Shown: in pieces, positions 6,385 through 12,007 of the stretch | How positions within the stretch are numbered: the first letter of the stretch is position 1 | How the letters are laid out: every line of letters starts with the position of its first letter | Source: Cyanothece sp. UBA12306 | Lineage (GTDB): Bacteria > Cyanobacteriota > Cyanobacteriia > Cyanobacteriales > Microcystaceae | Direction: 5' to 3' | Length of the DNA stretch: 12,007 nucleotides | NCBI GenBank assembly: GCA_003448685.1 | Contig: DLXW01000070.1 | Coordinates: forward strand, 1-12,007 | Made by a program: the position numbers and the translations under genes | The notes under the pieces: model-generated | What the model was told of the DNA's origin: nothing | The model's input: the letters and a program-made list of their open reading frames with translations, nothing else | Databases searched by the model: none

Positions 6385-6783
6385 ATGAAACGTACTTTTT
6401 TAAATTCAAAAATTCATCGAGCCACTATAACCGGTTCGCAATTGAACTACATGGGTTCTATGGCAATTGATGCTCAACTAATGAAAGCGGCTAACATTCT
6501 GCCTTTCGAGAGGGTTGAGATCGTCAACGTAAATAATGGGCAAAGGTGGGCAACCTATGTCATTGAAGCCGAAGCTGGTAGCGGAAAAATGGAACTTAGA
6601 GGGGCTGCTTCTAGGCTAGCAGAAGTTGGCGATATCGTGATTATCTTTACCTATATTGAGATAGAAGAACCGATCCCTGTACCTTGGCAACCTCGTTTAG
6701 TAATGGTAGACGAGAACAATCAAGTCTCTGAAATCCTTGAGATGCCACATAATGGTTCGGATCTGCTTTTTTCAGTCCATTAG
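6385..6783 (+). CDS. panD: Aspartate 1-decarboxylase, pyruvoyl-dependent
   Basis: 132 aa. The enzyme decarboxylates L-aspartate to beta-alanine for pantothenate and CoA synthesis; it is a cytoplasmic tetramer. The proenzyme cleaves itself between G24 and S25 (NYMGSMAID), and S25 becomes the pyruvoyl cofactor. Key positions known from the E. coli enzyme are present at the same numbers: K9, H11, Y22, R54, T57 and Y58. The family's GDIVII segment is at 82-87. Position 72, an asparagine in E. coli PanD (VNGAA), is arginine here (LRGAA), which is unusual. No other pan genes are in the window, so the gene stands alone, which is common in cyanobacteria. No clear ribosome binding site precedes the ATG. 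Confidence 0.93.
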   Translation: MKRTFLNSKIHRATITGSQLNYMGSMAIDAQLMKAANILPFERVEIVNVNNGQRWATYVIEAEAGSGKMELRGAASRLAEVGDIVIIFTYIEIEEPIPVPWQPRLVMVDENNQVSEILEMPHNGSDLLFSVH

Positions 6784-6799
6784 GCAAAATTATGCCTAA
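6780..6799. repeat. Hairpin overlapping the panD stop codon
   Basis: TTAGGCA (6780-6786) and TGCCTAA (6793-6799) form a perfect 7-bp stem with a 6-base loop. The TAG stop at 6781-6783 lies inside the left arm. No T-run follows, so it is unlikely to be a complete intrinsic terminator by itself. Confidence 0.5.
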
Positions 6800-6855
6800 C
6801 ATTGCTTTAAACTCAGACATTTAGTTAAGTTTAGAGATTTGCGAAAAAATTTCTG

Positions 6856-6884
6856 ATTATCAACTGTTAGTTGATAGTATTTTT
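6856..6884 (+). terminator. Intrinsic terminator after panD
   Basis: An 8-bp stem TATCAACT/AGTTGATA (6858-6865 and 6869-6876) with a GTT loop can extend outward by a G-U and an A-T pair. It is followed by TATTTTT. This is the clearest rho-independent terminator in the window, about 75 bases past the panD stop. Confidence 0.7.
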
Positions 6885-6903
6885 AGGGCATATTAGACTA
6901 GGT

Positions 6904-6943
6904 AATACCCATAGATTATCAATTAAGATCGACGATGGGTATT
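6904..6943. promoter_or_regulatory. 9-bp inverted repeat across the response-regulator promoter
   Basis: Perfect arms AATACCCAT (6904-6912) and ATGGGTATT (6935-6943) are separated by 22 bases. The putative -35 (6923-6928) lies between the arms and the -10 (6946-6951) just beyond the right arm, so the pair could be operator half-sites. A second terminator for panD is the alternative. Confidence 0.4.
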
Positions 6944-6951
6944 TCTATGAT
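6923..6951 (+). promoter_or_regulatory. Predicted promoter of the response-regulator gene
   Basis: TTAAGA (6923-6928), a 17-base spacer and TATGAT (6946-6951) match the sigma-70 consensus at 4/6 and 5/6 positions. It lies downstream of the terminator at 6856-6884, as expected for an independent unit. Confidence 0.4.
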
Positions 6952-6968
6952 GATTGATTCAACTCTTT

Positions 6969-6976
6969 AAGGGAAG
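6969..6976 (+). promoter_or_regulatory. Ribosome binding site supporting a GTG start
   Basis: AAGGGAAG lies 6 bases before GTG at 6983. The first residues after the GTG (MTTHKILVIDD) match a receiver N-terminus, so the non-ATG start is well supported. Confidence 0.75.
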
Positions 6977-6982
6977 TTTGCC

Positions 6983-7537
6983 GTGACAACTCATAAAATT
7001 CTCGTAATTGACGATAGTAAAGTAGTTCGGATGCGGATTAGGGATATGTTACCTGATAACTTTGATGTCCTCGAAGCCAAAGATGGAGCTGAAGGATACA
7101 ACCTGATTCGTAGCCAAAAACCGAATTTAATTATGTTAGATTTCCTTTTACCAAAAATGAGTGGTTGGGAAGTTTACCAAGAAATTCAAAAAGAGTACGA
7201 TCTCAAGGTAATTCCCTTAGTCTTGATGTCGGGACTAAAAAAACAAGTCTTAGAGAAAATTTCTGAACCCTTTGAATTTTTTTCTTTTGTAGAAAAGCCT
7301 TTTGAACAAAAGGAATTGGTAGATGCTATTCGAGATGCTATGGCTAAGGCCAAGAAGCATCCTAAACCACCAGAATCAGGACAAGAAGATAGATCAAAAA
7401 CTTCTGGGGATACAGCCTCTATGGCTGCAGAAATCGAATCTTTACGTCAACAACTAACCAAAATGCAAAAAGAAATCGACGGACTGAAAAACCAATTATC
7501 ACAAGTTATTAACTTCATTAAACAAAAACTTAAATAA
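6983..7537 (+). CDS. Response regulator: receiver domain plus C-terminal coiled coil
   Basis: 184 aa, GTG start. Residues 4 to about 120 form a CheY-like receiver: acidic pair D10/D11, phosphoacceptor D53 (MLDFLLPKMSG), switch residue S83 (LMSG) and K105 in EKPF. A linker rich in Pro, Ser, Lys and Glu (about 122-145) leads to a heptad-like helix at about 146-183 (IESLRQQLTKMQKEIDGLKNQL and onward), a predicted coiled coil for oligomerisation or partner binding. There is no DNA-binding or enzymatic output domain, so phosphorylation probably controls a protein interaction. No histidine kinase is adjacent on this strand, so the partner may be encoded elsewhere. It could be driven by the minus-strand kinase at 10685-12007, but nothing in the sequence links them directly. 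Confidence 0.88.
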   Translation: MTTHKILVIDDSKVVRMRIRDMLPDNFDVLEAKDGAEGYNLIRSQKPNLIMLDFLLPKMSGWEVYQEIQKEYDLKVIPLVLMSGLKKQVLEKISEPFEFFSFVEKPFEQKELVDAIRDAMAKAKKHPKPPESGQEDRSKTSGDTASMAAEIESLRQQLTKMQKEIDGLKNQLSQVINFIKQKLK

Positions 7538-7571
7538 CTTATTAATACCTGATTTCTTTTGGTTAAAATGT

Positions 7572-8231
7572 CTAAAGTACCCGTTGAAAGTTTTCTGAAA
7601 AATTATTAATAACTTGTATTAACTCTTGCGGTTGATAAATGAGAAAATCTGGCTGATATTGAGCTAAAATTTCTGGGGAATTAAATCCCCAACTTACCGC
7701 AATTACTTTAATTTGACTTTTTTTAGCTGAGTAAATGTCTCTGGTTTCATCCCCAACATAAATAACTTCATTCTTGCTAAATTGACTTTTCTTAATAAGT
7801 TTGTTGATTACCTTATGTTTGCCAAACAAAGCGATTTCTGAATGAATAAAATCAAACAGATCAGTTAACTGATTATTTTCAAGAAAAGCTATAACGTTTT
7901 TCTCAATATTTGAGGTGACAATTCCCAATAAATAGCCTTGTTTTTTCAATTCTTGTAGATAATCAGGAATCTGATTAATTGGTTTAAGTTCGTGAATTTT
8001 ATTGTTTAATTCATACTTAACTCTCCTCAAAATAAAAGGGATTTTAAAAGGACTTATTGCTGATTGTTTAATAATATCTCTAGCACTTAAATGTTTGAGT
8101 TGTTGTTGCTCTTCTAAATTAATAGGTTTATAGCCAAATTCTTCTGATAAGCCGTTGGCAATTTCCACAAAGGTATTGTAACTATCAGCTAAAGTACCAT
8201 CAAAGTCAAATACAATTACCTTAATTGTCAT
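7572..8231 (-). CDS. HAD-family phosphatase, phosphoglycolate phosphatase-like
   Basis: 219 aa haloacid dehalogenase superfamily hydrolase. Motif I is D9-F-D11-G-T-L with the nucleophile D9 and acid/base D11. Motif II is T106 in GIVTSN. The motif III lysine is probably K138 in FGKHK. Motif IV is G160-D161-E-T-R-D165. The helical cap between residues about 15 and 85 is of the small Gph-like type (subclass I). Such enzymes dephosphorylate 2-phosphoglycolate, pyrophosphate or other small phosphoesters; the substrate cannot be told here. It follows queG on the same strand after 58 bases, so co-transcription is possible but looser than in the genes upstream. The coding sequence is visibly richer in Lys, Asn and Ile codons than queG. 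Confidence 0.88.
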   Translation of the reverse strand: MTIKVIVFDFDGTLADSYNTFVEIANGLSEEFGYKPINLEEQQQLKHLSARDIIKQSAISPFKIPFILRRVKYELNNKIHELKPINQIPDYLQELKKQGYLLGIVTSNIEKNVIAFLENNQLTDLFDFIHSEIALFGKHKVINKLIKKSQFSKNEVIYVGDETRDIYSAKKSQIKVIAVSWGFNSPEILAQYQPDFLIYQPQELIQVINNFSENFQRVL

Positions 8232-8289
8232 TGTTTCTTGTTAGGAGTAAGAGTGAGAAATATGATCTTGACATTCACAGAGGAAGTCC

Positions 8290-9228
8290 CTATTTCTCTA
8301 GGTTAGCATTAGCGTTACGTTGCCATCTCCTTAACTTAATTCTTCGTAATGCTGAACTGCGAAAACGTTGATCCCATTCCTCTAGGGACATCTGGGCTAA
8401 TTCTTTTAGTTCTGGTGCTAAGTTCTGAGGATAGGGCTGAAAATCAGCAATATCTGTCTCTTGAGCAAATCTTTGATTCCAGGGACATACCTCTTGACAA
8501 ATATCGCATCCAGCAACCCATCCTTGTAAATTGGAAGCGATCGCCTCGGGTAAGATTTCTGCGGGATTTTCAATGGTATGATAGGCGATGCAACGATTGG
8601 CATCTACCACAAAAGGTTGGGGAATAGCCCCTGTGGGACAAGCATCCAAACAGCGAGTGCAGGTTCCACAATGCTGAGTATGGGGTTGATCTGGAATTAA
8701 AGTCAAATTTGTCAATATTTCGCCTAAAAATACCCAACTGCCATATTCACGGGTAATCACATTACTATTTTTCGCAATCCAGCCAATACCTGCCCTTTGC
8801 GCCCAAACTTTATCTTGTATTGGTCCAGTATCAACATAATAACGAGTTTGAATCGAATTACCTTGATTTTGTAACCACTGACTCAAGGCTTTTAACTTTT
8901 TATTGATAACTTTATGATAATCTCTTCCCCATCCATAACGGGAAATTTTGCCGTATTCTTTTCCTGGGGGATGTTGATGAGGAGTGTAATAATTAAGGGC
9001 GACACAGATAACAGATTTAACTTCGGGCAGACAGTTACGAATATCGAAGCGTTTTGGGTTAGCCATCCAAGCCATATCGCTATGATAGCCCAAAGCTAAC
9101 CAGTTTTTGAGGCGAGTAACTGCTTGATCATTAAAGGTACTATCGACATTAGCAATTCCTATTTTATGAAAGCCCAAATCTAAGGCTTTTTGTTTAATGA
9201 TATGAGTCCATTCTTGTCTATTTATCAT
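8290..9228 (-). CDS. queG: Epoxyqueuosine reductase
   Basis: 312 aa. QueG reduces epoxyqueuosine to queuosine in the wobble position of tRNAs reading NAY codons (Tyr, His, Asn, Asp), using cobalamin and two [4Fe-4S] clusters; it is cytoplasmic. The cluster ligands are visible as C187-xx-C190-xx-C193-xxx-C197-P and C213 with C241-xx-C244-xxx-C248-P ([11 protein letters not shown]). The conserved active-site aspartate is D133 in YVDTGP, followed by the [15 protein letters not shown] segment of the cobalamin-binding core. The C-terminal HEAT-like extension found in longer homologues is absent, so this is the short form. It begins 7 bases after the stop of the diguanylate cyclase gene with no visible Shine-Dalgarno sequence, so it is probably translated from the same transcript. 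Confidence 0.95.
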   Translation of the reverse strand: MINRQEWTHIIKQKALDLGFHKIGIANVDSTFNDQAVTRLKNWLALGYHSDMAWMANPKRFDIRNCLPEVKSVICVALNYYTPHQHPPGKEYGKISRYGWGRDYHKVINKKLKALSQWLQNQGNSIQTRYYVDTGPIQDKVWAQRAGIGWIAKNSNVITREYGSWVFLGEILTNLTLIPDQPHTQHCGTCTRCLDACPTGAIPQPFVVDANRCIAYHTIENPAEILPEAIASNLQGWVAGCDICQEVCPWNQRFAQETDIADFQPYPQNLAPELKELAQMSLEEWDQRFRSSALRRIKLRRWQRNANANLEK

Positions 9229-9235
9229 GTTATTT

Positions 9236-10288
9236 TTAATCGATTAATTCTAGCATAATGCAATCACGTCCCAGGTTTTTTGCTTTATAAAGAGCTTTAT
9301 CAGCTAAATTAATTAAGGTTAAATGGGTTCCTCCCTTAAAGGGAATGATGCTTGATATTCCCATACTTAAGCTGACATATTCACTAACGCTAGAACGGCT
9401 ATGGGGTATTTTTAGCTTAGCTATTTCTTCCCGAATTCTTTTAGCAATAATTAAAGAGCCTTCGGGGCAGGTATTAGGTAAGATAATAGCAAATTCTTCT
9501 CCTCCATAACGGGCTACTAAATCTGCTGGGCGTTTGAGGGTTCTTTGGATCGTTTTAGCAATAGCAATTAGACAATTATCTCCTGCTTGATGGAGATATT
9601 CGTCATTATATTGCTTAAAAAAATCTACATCGGCAAGAATTAAAGATAGGTTATTTCTTTCCCTTGATAACCTTAACCATTCTTGTCGAATATATTCGTC
9701 AAAACGGCGACGGTTAGGAATTTGGGTAAGTCCATCTAAAATAGCTAAGCGTTGCAATTCTTGGTTGGCTTTTTCGAGTTCAGCAGTTCTTTGTGCAATA
9801 ATTTTTGCCTGGTTACGGGTTAATTCTTCTAACTCTCGATTTAGCTTTTTAAGTTGTACTTTTTGTTCTAAAATTTTTTGATCTTGGAGATAACTATGTA
9901 CAGCTTCTACAACTGTTATTTTTAAATCTTCTGACTGCCAAGGTTTAGGAAGATAGCGATAGAGTCTAGCATATTTAATCGCATTACCTACTGCTTCTAG
10001 ATTAGCATGACCTGTTAGCATAATTTTGATGGTATGAGGCGACATTTCGTGCATCCTTCGGAGGACTTCATCCCCTTTAAGATCAGGCATAATATAATCA
10101 GATAGAACTAAAGCTACTTCATAATCATCTTTGATTAGTTCTTCCATTAATTCTAGAGCATCTTTACCCCCCTCAGCTGTTTCAATAATACACTCGTCGC
10201 CAATGGCTTTTTTAAGTTCTATTTTTAAACTATCGAGGACGGTTAGTTCATCGTCGATACAAATTATTATTGGTTTAGCTTGTTTCAT
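9236..10288 (-). CDS. Receiver-GGDEF diguanylate cyclase
   Basis: 350 aa. The N-terminal receiver (about 5-125) has D12/D13, phosphoacceptor D64 (LSDYIMP), T92 and K115 (PKPW). A helical, probably coiled-coil linker spans about 132-182. The GGDEF domain (about 183-345) begins with [10 protein letters not shown] and has Mg-binding aspartates in LADVDFF. The active-site loop G262-G-E-E-F266 is intact, and the inhibitory I-site R253-P-A-D256 is five residues before it. It should therefore make cyclic-di-GMP from two GTP and be product-inhibited. No EAL or HD-GYP domain is present. Its ATG overlaps the stop of the preceding receiver gene by 4 bases (ATGA), indicating translational coupling. Phosphorylation, probably by the upstream kinase, is expected to promote dimerisation and activity. 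Confidence 0.93.
   Translation of the reverse strand: MKQAKPIIICIDDELTVLDSLKIELKKAIGDECIIETAEGGKDALELMEELIKDDYEVALVLSDYIMPDLKGDEVLRRMHEMSPHTIKIMLTGHANLEAVGNAIKYARLYRYLPKPWQSEDLKITVVEAVHSYLQDQKILEQKVQLKKLNRELEELTRNQAKIIAQRTAELEKANQELQRLAILDGLTQIPNRRRFDEYIRQEWLRLSRERNNLSLILADVDFFKQYNDEYLHQAGDNCLIAIAKTIQRTLKRPADLVARYGGEEFAIILPNTCPEGSLIIAKRIREEIAKLKIPHSRSSVSEYVSLSMGISSIIPFKGGTHLTLINLADKALYKAKNLGRDCIMLELID
10285..10288 (-). other. ATGA stop/start overlap
   Basis: The ATG of the diguanylate cyclase gene and the TGA of the receiver gene share bases. AAAAAAAGG immediately precedes the ATG. This is a typical translational coupling junction, keeping the two receiver proteins in linked amounts. Confidence 0.85.
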
Positions 10289-10680
10289 CCTTTTTTTATT
10301 CCAGATTTGATAGTTTCTATTAATTCTTGGTTATTCCAAGGTTTATGTAAACAGCAGTATAAATCTGCATATTGTTCTGCTTTATTAATTGAGCTTTTAT
10401 TTACTTGTCCTGTGAGCATAATTTTCACAATATTAGGGAAGCATTTATGAACTTTAATTAAAAAATCATCACCTTTCATTCCTGGCATTAACCAATCAGA
10501 AATAATCACTAAAACACTAATTTCATTGTCTTGTAGTTCTTCAATAATTTCTAATGCTTCATTGGCATTTTCTGCTGCTTCATAAAGATAATTATCTTGG
10601 AATTCTTTTTTTAATTGAATTTTTAGACTATCTAAAATAGTTGGTTCATCATCAACACATAAAATAACGGGTTTATTCAT
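10285..10680 (-). CDS. Stand-alone CheY-like receiver
   Basis: 131 aa, a single receiver domain: D10/D11, phosphoacceptor D62 (ISDWLMP), T90 (MLTG) and K113 (HKPW). All phosphotransfer residues are present. It resembles the receiver of the next gene along its whole length (shared VDDE/IDDE, LDSLKI, MKGDD/LKGDE, KIMLTG, KPW), so the two probably arose by tandem duplication. It has no output domain and may be a phosphate shuttle or sink between the kinase and the diguanylate cyclase. The gene starts 4 bases after the kinase stop and overlaps the cyclase start by 4 bases. Confidence 0.9.
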   Translation of the reverse strand: MNKPVILCVDDEPTILDSLKIQLKKEFQDNYLYEAAENANEALEIIEELQDNEISVLVIISDWLMPGMKGDDFLIKVHKCFPNIVKIMLTGQVNKSSINKAEQYADLYCCLHKPWNNQELIETIKSGIKKG

Positions 10681-10684
10681 AAGG

Positions 10685-12007
10685 TTAATACTCCTGATCT
10701 TGAAAATTTTTGTCAGCTGCTGATGAACCTTTAAGAATCAGGGGAAGGTAAACAATAAAAGTAGTTTTTCCTGGACAAGATTTTACTTCTATTGTACCTT
10801 GATGTTTGTCAATAATTCGTTCAACAATATCTAAACCTAAACCACTTCCTTCTCCCGCAATTTTGGTGGTAAAAAATGGCTCAAATATTCTGGGCATAAT
10901 TTTTTCAGGAATGCCTGGGCCATTATCGGTGATTTTAGTTAAAATTAGCTCATTTTCTCTTTGAACATCGATCATTAATTGTCCTTGGTATTCCATAGCT
11001 TGTAAGGCGTTATGTATGAGGTTTGTCCATACTTGAATAAGTTCATCAGGATAGCAAAGAATAGGAGGTAACTCGGTATAGTTTTTAATAATTTCTACTC
11101 CTTGTTTGATTTGATTATGGTATAACGTTAAAACTGTTTCAATTCCATGAATGAGATCAGATTCCCTTTTCTCTGTCCCTAAATCATAACGAGCATAGGA
11201 TTTTAGTGGAAAGATAATTTTATCTGCTCTATCTGTTGCGGACTTAATGGTTTCTGTACTTTTTTTTAAACTAAAAAATTGATAAGCTTTATCTAAAATT
11301 TCTATTCCTTTTGCTTGTCTAAATAAGGGAATAAATAACTCAATTTTTTCAGCAGAAATTCCTAAATCTACTAGGGTGTCAGCGATATAATCAGCTTGCT
11401 GAATTCCCTGGGTTTCTAATTGCTGAATGAATTTTCTTTTGATTTGACGTTTTTCTCTACTTGATAAGTTTGATGGTGATATATTATTCAATAGATCAAA
11501 AAAGTAAGCTTGATCTTCGGCAGCAATACTTGTCCAAAAATCCCAAATAGTTTTAATATCTTGTTTAAAAAATGCAGCGAGATTTTGAATAGAAGAATTA
11601 ATAGCACCTAGGGGGGTATTAATTTCATGAGAAATTCCAGCAATTAATTGACCTAAAGCAGCCATTTTTTCTGATTGAATTAATTGATTTTGTGCTTGTT
11701 TAACTTGTCTCAAGGCTATCTGTAATTTTTGGTTTTTTTCTTCTAAGTTTTCTTGTAAGCGGCGAATTTGTAAGTGAGTTTCGATGCGGGCAAAAACCTC
11801 TTGTTCTTGAATAGGTTTAGTCATATAATCAACTCCCCCCACTGCAAAAGCTTTAACCTTATCTAATACTTCATCAATGGCACTCACAAAAATTACGGGG
11901 ATATCTTTGGTTCGTTGATCTAATTTGAGTTGTTGACAGACTTCATACCCATCCATTTCTGGCATCATAATGTCGAGTAAAATTAAATCAGGAGGAAAAT
12001 TTTGGGC
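10685..12007 (-). CDS. Receiver-histidine kinase, N-terminus cut by window edge
   Basis: The frame stays open to the window edge, so 440 codons are visible and the true start lies outside. The first visible residues include the phosphoacceptor D12 (LLDIMMPEMDG); roughly the first 40 residues of the receiver are missing, and its lysine is K64 (MTKPI). A coiled-coil linker (about 80-115) leads to the H-box with H127 (GISHEINTP). An insertion of about 100 mostly helical residues follows before a helix that looks like the second dimerisation helix (TDRADKIIFPLKSYAR, about 257-272). The ATPase domain has N333 (IHNALQAM), DNGPG at 361-365, FEPFFTTK at 375-382 and a GEGSGLGL G2 loop near 385. No membrane segment is visible, so it is likely cytosolic; a sensor upstream cannot be excluded. 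It should phosphorylate the downstream receivers. Confidence 0.9.
   Translation of the reverse strand, partial: AQNFPPDLILLDIMMPEMDGYEVCQQLKLDQRTKDIPVIFVSAIDEVLDKVKAFAVGGVDYMTKPIQEQEVFARIETHLQIRRLQENLEEKNQKLQIALRQVKQAQNQLIQSEKMAALGQLIAGISHEINTPLGAINSSIQNLAAFFKQDIKTIWDFWTSIAAEDQAYFFDLLNNISPSNLSSREKRQIKRKFIQQLETQGIQQADYIADTLVDLGISAEKIELFIPLFRQAKGIEILDKAYQFFSLKKSTETIKSATDRADKIIFPLKSYARYDLGTEKRESDLIHGIETVLTLYHNQIKQGVEIIKNYTELPPILCYPDELIQVWTNLIHNALQAMEYQGQLMIDVQRENELILTKITDNGPGIPEKIMPRIFEPFFTTKIAGEGSGLGLDIVERIIDKHQGTIEVKSCPGKTTFIVYLPLILKGSSAADKNFQDQEY
10691..10695 (-). promoter_or_regulatory. Ribosome binding site of the receiver gene inside the kinase 3' end
   Basis: AGGAG, read on the minus strand, lies within the last codons of the kinase gene and 10 bases before the receiver ATG. 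It supports the start at 10680 and tight coupling of the two genes. Confidence 0.7.

Noticed and set aside
8349..9099. Open frames on both strands within queG.
   Set aside because: The queG frame contains all cluster cysteines and conserved motifs; the others have no family resemblance.

Overview
The window comes from a cyanobacterium. The evidence is an aerobic chlorophyll-pathway cyclase (AcsF), a TxlA/HCF164-like membrane-anchored thioredoxin, a pentapeptide-repeat protein, two-component genes with receiver domains of cyanobacterial style, and five copies of the HIP1 octamer GCGATCGC. The DNA is AT-rich, and gene content and codon style resemble unicellular Cyanothece/Crocosphaera-type genomes; that placement is an inference.

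Left part (1-3906, + strand). A hairpin resembling the end of an IS200/IS605-type element lies just before a large multidomain GH13 alpha-amylase with a CBM26-like starch-binding domain and two chitobiase-C-terminal-like beta-sandwich domains. A pentapeptide-repeat protein with an unrecognised N-terminal domain follows from its own predicted promoter.

Centre (3933-7537). On the - strand are a membrane-anchored thioredoxin and, directly behind it, a small protein of unknown function with a very acidic tail. Divergent from them on the + strand is acsF. After acsF comes a roughly 300-base non-coding stretch with three stem-loops, one of them a dispersed cyanobacterial palindrome. Then come panD (aspartate 1-decarboxylase, pantothenate/CoA synthesis), an intrinsic terminator, and a response regulator with no DNA-binding output domain and a predicted C-terminal coiled coil.

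Right part (7572-12007, - strand). Five genes run leftward: a receiver-histidine kinase (its N-terminus is cut by the window edge), a stand-alone receiver, a receiver-GGDEF diguanylate cyclase, queG (last step of queuosine synthesis) and a HAD-family phosphatase. The first four are tightly packed (4-base gap, 4-base ATGA overlap, 7-base gap), so they look like one transcription unit. The three signalling genes plausibly form a phosphorelay ending in cyclic-di-GMP production; queG and the phosphatase look like passengers.

Most of the window is ordinary housekeeping and signalling content, and I do not see a clear new system. The best items for a second look are the roughly 100-residue helical insertion inside the kinase's dimerisation domain, the duplicated receiver pair, the unusual residue 72 of PanD, the starch-binding amylase without an export signal behind an IS-like end, and the stacked inverted repeats at 6114-6248 and 6780-6943.
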